Positions 1 to 8,974 of a DNA stretch of 64,000 nt are shown here, in pieces; position 1 is the first letter of the stretch, and each line of letters opens with the position of its first letter. Position numbers and translations under genes: made by a program. The notes below the pieces were generated by a model. The model ran no database searches. It was not told the DNA's origin and was given only the letters and a program-made list of their open reading frames with translations. Source of the DNA: CAZHGD01 sp964531735 (GTDB lineage Bacteria > Armatimonadota > UBA10988); assembly GCA_964531735.1 (NCBI GenBank), contig CAZHGD010000012.1:1-64000 (forward strand). The letters run 5' to 3'.

Positions 1-1283
1 GGATCGCCGAGCTGAGGGCGCAGATCGAGCCGCTGGACGCGGAACGCCTGGGTCTGGAGGCAGAGCTGAACCGGCTGACCTTTGAACAGGCGATCTCGCC
101 CACGGGCGACGGCCCGGTGGGGGAAGCGCTGGCGGCGGCGCGGGTGGTCATCGCGCGGCTGGAGAGCCGGCTGCACGCGGAGCGCGAGACCGCGCGCCGG
201 CGGCAGCAGGCGGAGCGCGAGGCTGCGGAGGAGCAGGGGCGCCTCGAACGCGCCATCGCGGTCTGGGAGCGCGAGTTGGGCGAGTTGGCCGAGTCGCTGA
301 GCGGTTGGCGCGCCGAGTGGACCGAGCGCCATGGCGCCCGCGAGGAGCGGCAGCAGGCGCTGACCGCGAAGCAAGCCATGCGGCAGGACGCCGCGCGCCT
401 GGTGGAGCAGTCGACCGCCGGCTCGCGTCAGGCCCGGCAGGCGCTGGCCGAGGCGCAGGAGGCCACCCACCGCGCCGAGCTGCGGCGCACGCAGGCCGAT
501 AGCGAACTGGGCCATCTGCAACAGGCCCTGGCCGACGATCATGACGGCCTGACCATCGAGCAGGCCCGGCAGCGGGCGGTCGAGCTGCCCAACCGGCAGG
601 AGGCCGCCGACGAGCTGGCGCGCCTACGCGCCGCCATCGATGAGCTTGGCGACGTCAACCTCGGCGCCGTCGAGGAGTTCGAGCGCGTCACCGAGCGGCT
701 GCTCTTCTACGAGAAGCAGCGAGCGGACCTGCAGCAGGCCCGACAGGACCTGCTGGAGGTGATCGCCGAGATTGACGAGCTGACGGTCGAGCGCCTGGAC
801 CAGGCGTTCACGGCGGTGAACCGCGAGTTCACCGCCATGTTCACGCGCGTGTTCGGCGGCGACGGCCACGCCGAGCTGCTCTGGACCGACCCCGACGACA
901 TTCTCAACAGCGGTCTCGAGGTGCTCGCCCGGCTGCCGGGCAAGCGCGCGCAGAACATCCTGCTGCTGTCCGGTGGCGAGCGCGCGATGACCACCATCAC
1001 GCTCCTGCTGGCCATGTTCAAGGTCAAACCGTCGCCATTCTGCTTGCTGGACGAGCTGGACGCGCCGCTGGACGAGGCCAACCTGCGCAAGTACGTGGAG
1101 CTGCTGCGCGAGTTCTCGGCGATCAGCCAGTTCATCGTCATCACGCACAACCCCGAGACCGCGCGCGCGGCGGATGCGCTCTACGGCATCACCATGCAGG
1201 AGCCGGGCGTGTCGCGAGTCTACTCCTACCGCTTGCCGGCCGACGAGCCGGAAGCGTATGACGAGGCCGAGGCCGCCGACTGA
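1..1283 (+). CDS. smc: Chromosome partition protein SMC, C-terminal part
   Basis: This is the C-terminal part of the SMC ATPase, which with ScpA and ScpB compacts and segregates the chromosome. The reading frame is open from base 3, so the N-terminal head, hinge and first coiled coil lie outside the window. Visible are the rest of the returning coiled coil, rich in Ala, Glu, Arg and Gln, the ABC signature LSGGER near base 970, and a Walker B stretch reading LLDELDAPLDEAN. The D-loop and switch region ITHNPET follow. SMC proteins usually read DEVDAALD at Walker B, so this is a mild variant with the key Asp and Glu kept. The next gene converges from the other strand after only 10 bp, so no separate terminator is visible. 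Confidence 0.95.
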   Translation, partial: IAELRAQIEPLDAERLGLEAELNRLTFEQAISPTGDGPVGEALAAARVVIARLESRLHAERETARRRQQAEREAAEEQGRLERAIAVWERELGELAESLSGWRAEWTERHGAREERQQALTAKQAMRQDAARLVEQSTAGSRQARQALAEAQEATHRAELRRTQADSELGHLQQALADDHDGLTIEQARQRAVELPNRQEAADELARLRAAIDELGDVNLGAVEEFERVTERLLFYEKQRADLQQARQDLLEVIAEIDELTVERLDQAFTAVNREFTAMFTRVFGGDGHAELLWTDPDDILNSGLEVLARLPGKRAQNILLLSGGERAMTTITLLLAMFKVKPSPFCLLDELDAPLDEANLRKYVELLREFSAISQFIVITHNPETARAADALYGITMQEPGVSRVYSYRLPADEPEAYDEAEAAD

Positions 1284-1293
1284 CCGGGCGGGG

Positions 1294-3432
1294 CTACCGC
1301 CAGCCGTTGGCCTCGAGGTCCAATCGGCCCAGCCGGCGCAGATCGTCGAGCGCCGCGGCGACCCCCGACAGATCCGCGGTGCCGGTGTCGGCCAGGCCCT
1401 GGTTGGCCAGCAGCACCAGTCGATGCCCCGGCGCCAGCTCGCAGCGCGGCTTGACGTTGTAGACGAAATGGCCGCTCAGGATCAGCGTCAGCGGGCCGTC
1501 GCCGCGAGTCACCAGCCGGGGCTCCTTCGGCTCGATGTAGAACTGGTTCGAGCCCAGGAACACCTGGCCGGTGTAGCCCTGACACTCCAGCAGCGGATGC
1601 TGGGTGAAGGTGTGCATCTTCGGCCCCTGAATGGTCACGCGCCCAGGTGGGTCGCCTGGGCTGCCGGCCAGCACCAGGTGGCGGTCCATCTGCTCGGTGT
1701 AGAAGTCGCTCATCACCAGCGAGTGGTTGTCGCGCACCTCCACGCTGGGCGAGACCACGGTGGCCAGGCGGAACAGGAAGCCCAGCAACCCGTCGCGGTC
1801 GGGCGCCCGGCCAGACACCGAGATGGTGCCTTCCAGGCTGTTGGCGAACAGGAACCGCGCGCGGCCGCAGTCCACGAACCGCAGGTTGCCCTGCACGTGC
1901 CGGCCGAGCACCAGGCTGTCCTTGGACAGTCGCTCGAACAGCAGGCCCTGCTGGCCCGGCCGCTTCTGGTACATGCCGTAGACGTACACGCCGTCGTAAG
2001 TGACGCGCGACGGTCCGCCGGTCGACGTCTGCCGGATGTCGGCCAGCGACTTCACCGGCCCGTCGTCGTGGTGGCCGATGCGGAACTGCTCCAGCGTGAT
2101 GTCCTGCGGGTCGGTTACCTCGATGGCCACGCCGTCGGCAGGCCCGCGCCAGAGCAGGCGCGTGAGGAACCCGCTGCCGCCGAACCGGTACCCGCCCCCG
2201 CTCAGCCGCAAGCTGCGCGTGAGCTTGTAAGCGCCCGCCGGCAGGTAGGCCAGCGCGCCGCGACCGGCGGCGCACGCCGCGTCGATGGTCTTCTGGATGG
2301 CCTGCGTGTCATCGGCCTGGCCGTCGCCACGGGCGCCGAAGTCGCGCTTGGCGTCCAGCACGCGGTAGCCGACGTCGACGCTGGAGCGCAGGAAGCTCTG
2401 GTCGGCGCCGCGCAAGGCGCCGCCGAGCTGGCCGGCCGGCAGCTCGACGACCTGCTGTCCGCCGCTCACCAGGTCGGCCGCGCGCGCCGGGGTGTTGCCG
2501 GCCAGCAGCAGCTTCTGCCCGCCCCCGGCCCGCACCGGTGGACCGGCGCCCGGCGGGTCACTGAACACGCAGTCGAACAGCAGTACCGGGGCACCGTTGA
2601 GGTGTACGGCGCCGGCCGCATCGCGCCAGCGCGACACGCGGCAGTCCTGGATGACCACCGGCGCAATGCCGCCGGTGCTGACGAAGCGCGGCGAGCCGAC
2701 CGACGTACACCGGCGCAGCGAGCTGCCGTGCTCGCTGGCAATCTGGCAGTCGACCTGGCGGCTGCCCTCGAAATGGCAGTTGCGCGCGTAGAAGTTGCCA
2801 TGGCTGTCGGTGATGCCGGACCCGCAATCGCGGAATTCACAGCCGTCGAAGCTGTTGTCGTAGTCGTTGAAGGTGCCAATGGCGACGCCCGTGCCGCAGC
2901 GCTCGAACAGGCAGTTCAGGTAGAGGATCTCGGCCGAGGCGACCTTCTGCTGGTGGCCGACGCGGATGCCGGCGGCCGTGAAGTTGGCGAACGCCTCGTG
3001 CTCGTGCCGCACCTCGGTCTCGAAGCGCTGGTCGGCGGCGTGGTCGAACCCCACCGCGGCCTTGCCGCGGCCGTCCCACGAGAGACCGACGTACCGGCTG
3101 TAGGCGACGCCGTTACTGCGGAACATGCGGCCGCCGGACTCGCCGTCCCAGACCAGCTTGGTGTCGCGCCCGGCGCCGACCAGCAAGATGCCATGCCGCG
3201 GTCCGTCCAACGAGAGGGTCCGGGTGAGGCGATAGGTGCCGGCCGGCAGCAACAGGCTGCTGCCATCGCGCATCGCCGACAGTTTGGCCTGCAAGGCCGC
3301 GGTATCATCGGCTACGCCGTCGCCGACCGCGTCGGGCCGGGCACTGACCCAGTCGCTCCGCGGGGCCCAGCTCAGCGCGGGCACGTTCGGCCCGGCCGTT
3401 ACCACCAACGACAGCAGCGCCCACATCGCCAT
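1294..3432 (-). CDS. Secreted beta-helix protein with two pectate-lyase-3-like modules
   Basis: This is a predicted secreted right-handed beta-helix protein of 712 residues, probably acting on or binding polysaccharide. The N-terminus MAMWALLSLVVTAGP is a signal peptide. Two copies of the Pectate_lyase_3 opening motif are visible, GDGVADDTAALQ near residue 40 and GDGQADDTQAIQ near residue 370. Each is followed by LPAGTYRLT or LPAGAYKLT, so the protein is an internal duplication of two helices. I chose the ATG at 3432 because a GGAGG lies 6 bases upstream; GTG codons at 3459 and 3462 are weaker. The pectin-lyase-fold family is broad, including rhamnogalacturonan-active enzymes and phage-tail-like proteins, so the substrate is not known. 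Confidence 0.8.
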   Translation of the reverse strand: MAMWALLSLVVTAGPNVPALSWAPRSDWVSARPDAVGDGVADDTAALQAKLSAMRDGSSLLLPAGTYRLTRTLSLDGPRHGILLVGAGRDTKLVWDGESGGRMFRSNGVAYSRYVGLSWDGRGKAAVGFDHAADQRFETEVRHEHEAFANFTAAGIRVGHQQKVASAEILYLNCLFERCGTGVAIGTFNDYDNSFDGCEFRDCGSGITDSHGNFYARNCHFEGSRQVDCQIASEHGSSLRRCTSVGSPRFVSTGGIAPVVIQDCRVSRWRDAAGAVHLNGAPVLLFDCVFSDPPGAGPPVRAGGGQKLLLAGNTPARAADLVSGGQQVVELPAGQLGGALRGADQSFLRSSVDVGYRVLDAKRDFGARGDGQADDTQAIQKTIDAACAAGRGALAYLPAGAYKLTRSLRLSGGGYRFGGSGFLTRLLWRGPADGVAIEVTDPQDITLEQFRIGHHDDGPVKSLADIRQTSTGGPSRVTYDGVYVYGMYQKRPGQQGLLFERLSKDSLVLGRHVQGNLRFVDCGRARFLFANSLEGTISVSGRAPDRDGLLGFLFRLATVVSPSVEVRDNHSLVMSDFYTEQMDRHLVLAGSPGDPPGRVTIQGPKMHTFTQHPLLECQGYTGQVFLGSNQFYIEPKEPRLVTRGDGPLTLILSGHFVYNVKPRCELAPGHRLVLLANQGLADTGTADLSGVAAALDDLRRLGRLDLEANGWR

Positions 3433-3708
3433 GCTCAGCCTCCGACCGGCCACGCTCACCACGCCGGGCTCGTCTCGGCCGCCGCCGGCGTGCGTCAGTA
3501 TAGCGTCACCGACCGGTTAAGGTGCCGGGCTGCGACGCCGATGCTCTTGCAGCACGATGGTCCAGAGGAAGGTGGCGACGCGCGAACGCCGTAACGGCTG
3601 GCGGCGTTGATCCAGGTAGCGCCCACCGTTAGCTGGCGGGCCTGTCACCGTGTGGCAACAACAGCCGTCCAGCATAGTGTGGTAGGACAACGTGTTCGGA
3701 GCTTCGTG

Positions 3709-4476
3709 ATGGCTTGCCAAGTCAGCTTTGGTCCTCGTTTCAGCCCGCGGTCGGCGCCGGTGACCTTTTGGTTGATCGTGAGTTCGGCCGTGCTGCTGCT
3801 GGCCATGTTCGCGGCCAGCGCCAACCGCGAGTGGGCTCTGCTGCTGGCAGCGCAATTCAGCTTCGATCCGTCGGCCGTCGCGGTGCGCCCGTGGACGGTG
3901 CTGACCTACCCGCTGATGAACTTCAGCAACCCCTTCTGGTTCTTGCTGATGGGCTACTGTCTGTGGTGGGTTGGGGCCGACCTCGAGCGCTGGTGGGGTT
4001 CACGGGTCCACGCTGGGTTCCTGTTGGCGGTGACCTGCCTGACCGCCTTGATGGTCTACTGCGCGACGCTGCTCGCGCCGCGCATGGGCCAGGCGGTGTT
4101 GGTGGGCGCCAGTCCGCTGCTGGCCGCCCTGATGACCGTCTGGGGTCTGCGCAATCCGCGCTCCACGGTGGTGCTGATCATCGTGCCCGTGACCGGGGCC
4201 GTGGTCGCTGTCCTGGCGGTGGCCTCCATCTGGTTCTCCTATGGGATCTACCACGGCCTGTTCGCCACGCTGGGCAGCGCCGGCCTGGGTGCCCTGTATT
4301 TCTACCAGGGCCACCACTTCCACCAGGTCGTGCGCAAGATCGGCCCCACGCCGGAAGAGCGCGCCGCCCGCGATCGCGACCGGCGGTTCCGCCGCATCAT
4401 GGAGCAGTCGGGGTTGTACCTGGTCGACGATGACGAGGAGCACCGCCGGCGGCACGGAGGATCCTCGAAGTCCTGA
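3709..4476 (+). CDS. Rhomboid-like intramembrane protein
   Basis: This 255-residue protein has about six hydrophobic segments between residues 17 and 200 and looks like the bacterial rhomboid fold. The first loop carries RPWTVLTYPLMN (residues 60-71), typical of rhomboid L1. The candidate nucleophile is Ser135 in VGASPLLA and the candidate partner is His182 in YGIYHGLF. Active rhomboids normally have GxSG, and here the following residue is Pro, so activity is uncertain. A basic, acidic-tailed cytoplasmic C-terminus follows from residue 205. The ATG at 3709 has GGAG 7 bases upstream, which is better than the longer frame from 3607. A GC-rich hairpin lies 12 bases after the stop. It could be an active protease, a pseudoprotease or a derlin-like scaffold. 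Confidence 0.65.
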   Translation: MACQVSFGPRFSPRSAPVTFWLIVSSAVLLLAMFAASANREWALLLAAQFSFDPSAVAVRPWTVLTYPLMNFSNPFWFLLMGYCLWWVGADLERWWGSRVHAGFLLAVTCLTALMVYCATLLAPRMGQAVLVGASPLLAALMTVWGLRNPRSTVVLIIVPVTGAVVAVLAVASIWFSYGIYHGLFATLGSAGLGALYFYQGHHFHQVVRKIGPTPEERAARDRDRRFRRIMEQSGLYLVDDDEEHRRRHGGSSKS

Positions 4477-4488
4477 CGCGAATCGAAT

Positions 4489-4518
4489 CCCGCCCGGCGG
4501 CTCCGGCCGCTGGGCGGG
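4489..4518. terminator. GC-rich stem-loop after the rhomboid-like gene
   Basis: The inverted repeat CCCGCCC/GGGCGGG encloses a second stem GCGGC/GCCGC with a TCCG loop, with one G-T opposition between the stems. It begins 12 bases after the rhomboid-like stop codon. No T-run follows, so factor-independent termination is not certain. Confidence 0.5.
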
Positions 4519-4542
4519 CCGGCTCGCGGTGCGAGCGGGGCG

Positions 4543-4571
4543 TTGTGATGCCCCGGCCATTGCGTCATAAT
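4543..4571 (+). promoter_or_regulatory. Candidate sigma-70 promoter of the HEPN module
   Basis: TTGTGA at 4543-4548 and CATAAT at 4566-4571 are separated by exactly 17 bases and match the vegetative -35 (4 of 6) and -10 (5 of 6) boxes. The site lies about 50 bases upstream of the first gene of the two-gene unit and just after the rhomboid-side hairpin, so the pair probably has its own transcript. Confidence 0.55.
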
Positions 4572-4621
4572 GTGGGCAGGCGTGGCCGACAGGACTGGCC
4601 CGGTGGTTCGGGAGGCGCAAG

Positions 4622-5023
4622 ATGCCGGACAAGCTGCCCCATCTGGAAGCGGTCAGGCAACTGGTCGAAGAGGAACACCTCAAGTTGGAGCCGGGCGGCC
4701 TGGGCCAGCGGATACGCAGCGCCGTCTACTACGACCCGCAGCGTCCCGGCCGCGAGGGTGATGTCTTCCTGTTCGAGGTGATCAGCAACTTCGGCGAGGG
4801 CGTGTGCACGCTGCCGTTGTTTGAGATCCGCCACCAGTGGGACGACGCGGATCCGGGCACATCGCTGTGCATGGTCCTGTGCAGCCCTGAGGAGTTCGTG
4901 GCGGCCGTCAGGGCCGACATCGAGCAGATCCGCGAGCTCAGGCGGGCCATCGACCGGCAGGCCGCAGCCTTCATCCATGGGGGGAACCCGTTCGATGTCT
5001 TCGCTCCGCTTGCCGCCCAGTGA
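4622..5023 (+). CDS. Small protein of unknown function, partner of HEPN gene
   Basis: I do not recognise this 133-residue soluble protein. It is acidic, with no signal peptide or membrane segment. It begins with a helical stretch (residues 5-20), has a central region rich in aromatic and beta-forming residues (VYYDP, DVFLFEVI, LPLFEIRHQW), and ends in a long helix (88-120). GGAGG lies 6 bases before the ATG. Its stop codon is 28 bases inside the next gene, a HEPN-domain protein, which implies translational coupling. HEPN proteins are often paired with an MNT nucleotidyltransferase, but the GS-x(9-11)-DxD signature of MNT proteins is absent here. It may be a different kind of HEPN partner. Confidence 0.65.
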   Translation: MPDKLPHLEAVRQLVEEEHLKLEPGGLGQRIRSAVYYDPQRPGREGDVFLFEVISNFGEGVCTLPLFEIRHQWDDADPGTSLCMVLCSPEEFVAAVRADIEQIRELRRAIDRQAAAFIHGGNPFDVFAPLAAQ

Positions 5024-5552
5024 TCTGTGGCTGGACCAAGCCCGGTCGGACCTCGCGGTCCTGGCCCTGTTGGTCCGGAGTGACGGCGACGCGCTGGAGC
5101 CCCGGTTGCGCTGCCAGGCCATCGCCAAAGCCCAGCAAGTCGTCGAGAAGTCAGTGAAGGGGATGTACGGCATCCTGCTGGAGCATGGGGCGATCGCCGA
5201 ACTCGTGGCCGGCGTCGAGTGGTTCGACCACTACCCGGCCAAGATGATGGCAGCGCTGTTCATCAGCACGACGCGGCGGCGGTCCAGGCCACTTCTGGAG
5301 GCGGCGCAGGCGCTGCTCGGAGGCGCGGACTACGGATCGGCCACGGCGCTGTGTGGCCTCGCCCCATCGGGCGACCTGCGCCTCAATACGGAGTATCCTT
5401 ACCTGGCCCGCGGGGGCTGGGCGACGCCAGCGGACGAGGACGCTTTCGCGGCCACCGACGTCGAGCGCTATCGCCGGGTGGCCACCGAGTTCCTGTCCGC
5501 AGCGTCCAAGCTGAGGGACTCGGCCATCCTTGGCTTCGCGCGACGACGCTGA
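4995..5552 (+). CDS. HEPN-domain protein
   Basis: This 185-residue protein opens with the helical HEPN pattern DLWLDQARSDLAVLALL, then CQAIAKAQQVVEKSVKGMY with the typical A-x-Q-x(2)-EK spacing, and a helical C-terminal half. HEPN domains occur in toxin-antitoxin systems, in RNases and in non-catalytic scaffold proteins. The RNase motif R-x(4-6)-H of catalytic HEPN toxins is not visible, so this is more likely a non-catalytic or diverged member. The ATG at 4995 lies inside the 3' end of the upstream gene, giving a 29-base overlap. Function beyond fold assignment is unknown. Confidence 0.65.
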   Translation: MSSLRLPPSDLWLDQARSDLAVLALLVRSDGDALEPRLRCQAIAKAQQVVEKSVKGMYGILLEHGAIAELVAGVEWFDHYPAKMMAALFISTTRRRSRPLLEAAQALLGGADYGSATALCGLAPSGDLRLNTEYPYLARGGWATPADEDAFAATDVERYRRVATEFLSAASKLRDSAILGFARRR

Positions 5553-5626
5553 CACTCGCCGCGTCGAACAGGCTGCCCGGCCCTCCGCTTGCTTGCTGCT
5601 GACCCGGGCCTCGGGTGGAGGTGATG

Positions 5627-8600
5627 ATGCGTTGGCAATGCCTATGGGTGGTGCTACTGGCCACCCGCCTCTCGGCCACCGAGTTCGTCGTGCCGTTGGC
5701 GGCCCAGCCGCCGACTCCGGACGGCCGCATCCAGCCGGGCGAATGGACCGGCGCCGCGTTCGACGGCTTCGCCTGGCAACATCGTCTGGAGCGCCGCCGC
5801 GGGCGCGGGTTCATCACCGCCACCGCCACCGATCTGTACGTGGCCTGCCGCACGCAACTGCCGGCCGAAGGCGGTCTGCTGGCCGCGGTGGACAAGGACA
5901 TCGAGAAGCTGGTCTTCGACGACAGCGCCGAGGTCTGGCTGGATCTGACGCCCGGCACCGCCGACGGCGCCACCTACCAGATGATCACCAACCCGCTGGG
6001 CCGCCGCTACTTCGCGCTGCATCCGCGCGGCTCGACCCAGCCCGATCCCGGCTGGCGTGGCGACTGGACGGTGGCCTGTAGCCAACACGACGGCTGGTGG
6101 GACCTGGAGTGCCGTGTCCCGCTGGCCACACTGGCACCCGGACGGCGCGCCACCGACGGTGCCTTCGGCCTCAACCTCTGCCGCAACTGGAAGCAGGAGT
6201 GGGCGTTCAGTTCACTCGGCGGTGGCGGCTACAAGCCTGACCGCGACGTCGTGGTCCGCTTCGTGGCCACCGGCGCACCGCAAGTGGCGCACGAACAACG
6301 GCGCGACCCGCTGGCTGCCGACGTCGAGAGTGCGCTGGTCGTCCGGTCCGACTCGCCGCTGCGCGTCAAGGCCCGGCAGCGCCTCGAGCGCGACACCATG
6401 CCGGAAGTGACCGTCGAGCAGACGCTCGATCTGGCGGCGGGGCGCCCAGCGGAGGTGGTGCTGCGCTGCGCGCCGGCCGGGAGCGTCAAGCAGCACCAGC
6501 TCAAGCTCGAGGTCACCTCGGAGGACGGGCAGACGGTCTACTACCGCCGCGCGGTGGCCTGGGTCGCCCAGCCGGGCGAGTGGGCCTGGAAGACCGCGCG
6601 GCAGGTCAAGCCGCCCATCGACGTGCAGTTCGCCTACTACCCATACCTCGACAAGCTCCGCCTGCTGGCCGACGTCAGTGGCCTGCCGCCCGAGGCCAAG
6701 CTCGCGCGCGTCGACGTGCAACTGCGCCGCAAGGGGCGGCCGGGCGAAGTGGTCAAGCGGCTGAGCCTGGACCACTTCGACGCCAACGGCCGCCAGGCGA
6801 TCGAGACGCCGCTCCCCGGCCTGGACGGTGAGTATGAGCTGGTGGCCACCGCGATGGGCGCCAACGTGCCGGCCGGCGAAGTGGTCAAGCCTTTGGTGCG
6901 CACGCGGTACGAGTGGGAGCGGAACCCGGCCGGCCGCCGGGCGGCGGTCTACGCGCCGTTCACCGCGCTGCGCTGGTCGGCCGCGGACCAGACGGTCAGC
7001 GCCGCGCTACGCACGCACCGGCTCAACGGCCTGGGCCTGTGGGACCAGGTCACGGCGCGCTCGGCGCACACCGGTGTGGAGCGCCCGCTGCTGGCCGCGC
7101 CGATGCGCTTCCGCGTGACCAGCGCTGCCGGGCAGGCCACGGTCACGCCGGCCACGCTCGGCGTGACCACTACCGGCGACGCCCAGCAGCAGTTCACCGG
7201 CGGCTTCAGCGCCGGGCCGCTGACCGCCCGGACCGCCTGCACGATGGAGGTGGATGGCCTGCAACGCGTGGCGCTGACGCTGCAACCCACCGGCGGGCAG
7301 ACGATCCACGAACTGACGCTCGAGATCCCGCTGCGAGCCGATCAGGCCACGCTGATGCACGCCATGGCCGAAGGCATCCGCAACTCGATCTGGTCGCAAG
7401 CCATCCCCGCCGGCCAGGGCGTCGTCTGGGACGCGGGCAAGTTGGCGGTCAGCGAGTTCCCGCGCAACTTCGGCACCTATCTGTTCTGCGGCAGTCCCGT
7501 TCGCGGTCTGTGCTGGTTCGCGGAGAACGACGCCGGCTGGAGCTGGGACGCCGCCAAGCCGAACCTGGAGCTCGTCCGCGAGGGCGAGACGGTGCTGATG
7601 CGCGTGCACCTGGTCAACAAGCCGGTGGTGCTCACCGCGCCGCGGACCATCACCTTCGGGCTGCAGGCCGCGCCGCTGAAGCCGCGCCTGGCGCCCTGGC
7701 GCTGGCGGTTCTGGCGTGACCGCTACTCCATCCTGGGCACCGACATCAACTGGCTCGCGCTCGGCGACTGCGGTTCGGTCTACCCGGCGGGCAAGGACCT
7801 CTACCTCTGGGACATGATCCGCCGCGGTAATCGCGAGAAGCTGACCGAGGCGGACCTGCAGGCGGTCATCGCGCACGGGCGCAAGTACTGGGAGCCGTAT
7901 GGGCCCCAGGCGGTGGAGAACTTCGTGCGGCACGCCCGCTACAACCTGACCGGCCGCTATGGCACGAAGATGGTCTTCTACTACAACCGCGCCAGCTACC
8001 AGGCCGCCGACGAGTTCCAGACCTTCGAGGACGAATGGTCGAAGAACGACTACCGCAGCATCGGTCCGGGCCGGGGCATCGGCGAGATACCGATCGTGCC
8101 GAGCGAGTCCTACACCGACCACGCGCTGTGGTGGTATGCCAAATCGTTCGACCTGGGCGGCAACCAGGCGGTCTACTGGGACAACTGGTTCATCCAGCCG
8201 TCGCAGAACACGGTCATGACCGACGCCTACCGCCGTGCCGACGGCGCGATCATGCCGGCGGCGGGCCTGTGGGGCCTGCGCGAGCTGTCGCGGCGGACGT
8301 TCAACCTGATGCACGAACGGCGGATGCTGCCGCTGACCATGCCGCACATGACCTCGACCAACATCCTGCCGCTCCACGGCTTCGCTACGGTGCAGTACGA
8401 CCTGGAATGGCGCTACAGCGAAGGCGACATGCAGGACCGCTTCACGCGCGAGTATCTGCTGCTGTGTACCACCGGCGAGCTCGCCGGCACCTGGCCGGTG
8501 CTGCTCGGCGATCAGGGCAACAAGAGCGAGGACGCCTGGATCCAGCGCACCTACGCGGCGGTCAGCATCGTGCATGAACTCGATCCCACGGCGCGGGCCT

Positions 8601-8968
8601 GGTCGAAGACCTGGCAGAGCGTCTGGAAGCCGCTGATGGACCCGATTCTGGCGCTGCTGGACGACCCCGGCCTGCAGGTCTGGCGCTATTGGGACGAGCG
8701 CCCGCAGCCGGCGACGACCGGGCACCCGGACCTGCCGACCATCGTCTATGCCGTACCGGGCAAGACCGCGGTGGTGGCCGTGGTCAGCTACGCGCGGCAG
8801 GATGAGGAGGTCACGCTGAAGGTGGATGCCAAGGCCTTGGGCTTCGGCGGCGCGGTGACGGTGAAGGACGCGGAGACGAGCGAGGCGCTGCCGGTGACTG
8901 ACGGCGCGGTGCGGTTCAGGCTGAAGAAGCACGATATCCGCGAGCTGCGGCTCCAGCCACAGGCGTAG
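5627..8968 (+). CDS. Secreted DUF6067-like putative glycosidase with CBM9-like N-terminus
   Basis: This is a large secreted protein of 1113 residues. A signal peptide (MRWQCLWVVLLATRLSA) precedes a CBM9-like beta-sandwich (about 20-215) marked by PDGRIQPGEW, DSAEVWLDL and WWDLECRVPLATL. A beta-rich linker follows, then a probable TIM-barrel-type region (about 600-1030) rich in aromatic and acidic residues, such as DINWLALGDCG, KMVFYYNR, YWDNWFIQPS and LEWRYSEGDMQD. This order resembles the DUF6067 family, which is predicted to be glycosidase-like; the assignment is from memory of family features. GGAGG lies 5 bases before the ATG at 5627. The gene ends 6 bases before tilS, but a functional link is unlikely. 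Confidence 0.65.
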   Translation: MRWQCLWVVLLATRLSATEFVVPLAAQPPTPDGRIQPGEWTGAAFDGFAWQHRLERRRGRGFITATATDLYVACRTQLPAEGGLLAAVDKDIEKLVFDDSAEVWLDLTPGTADGATYQMITNPLGRRYFALHPRGSTQPDPGWRGDWTVACSQHDGWWDLECRVPLATLAPGRRATDGAFGLNLCRNWKQEWAFSSLGGGGYKPDRDVVVRFVATGAPQVAHEQRRDPLAADVESALVVRSDSPLRVKARQRLERDTMPEVTVEQTLDLAAGRPAEVVLRCAPAGSVKQHQLKLEVTSEDGQTVYYRRAVAWVAQPGEWAWKTARQVKPPIDVQFAYYPYLDKLRLLADVSGLPPEAKLARVDVQLRRKGRPGEVVKRLSLDHFDANGRQAIETPLPGLDGEYELVATAMGANVPAGEVVKPLVRTRYEWERNPAGRRAAVYAPFTALRWSAADQTVSAALRTHRLNGLGLWDQVTARSAHTGVERPLLAAPMRFRVTSAAGQATVTPATLGVTTTGDAQQQFTGGFSAGPLTARTACTMEVDGLQRVALTLQPTGGQTIHELTLEIPLRADQATLMHAMAEGIRNSIWSQAIPAGQGVVWDAGKLAVSEFPRNFGTYLFCGSPVRGLCWFAENDAGWSWDAAKPNLELVREGETVLMRVHLVNKPVVLTAPRTITFGLQAAPLKPRLAPWRWRFWRDRYSILGTDINWLALGDCGSVYPAGKDLYLWDMIRRGNREKLTEADLQAVIAHGRKYWEPYGPQAVENFVRHARYNLTGRYGTKMVFYYNRASYQAADEFQTFEDEWSKNDYRSIGPGRGIGEIPIVPSESYTDHALWWYAKSFDLGGNQAVYWDNWFIQPSQNTVMTDAYRRADGAIMPAAGLWGLRELSRRTFNLMHERRMLPLTMPHMTSTNILPLHGFATVQYDLEWRYSEGDMQDRFTREYLLLCTTGELAGTWPVLLGDQGNKSEDAWIQRTYAAVSIVHELDPTARAWSKTWQSVWKPLMDPILALLDDPGLQVWRYWDERPQPATTGHPDLPTIVYAVPGKTAVVAVVSYARQDEEVTLKVDAKALGFGGAVTVKDAETSEALPVTDGAVRFRLKKHDIRELRLQPQA

Positions 8969-8974
8969 CGGCCG

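Noticed and set aside
1174..3594. Long open frame on the plus strand opposite the beta-helix gene
   Set aside because: Its translation is low-complexity Ala/Val/Gln/Arg without domains, as expected for the antisense of a high-GC gene. The minus-strand frame has a signal peptide and pectate-lyase motifs.
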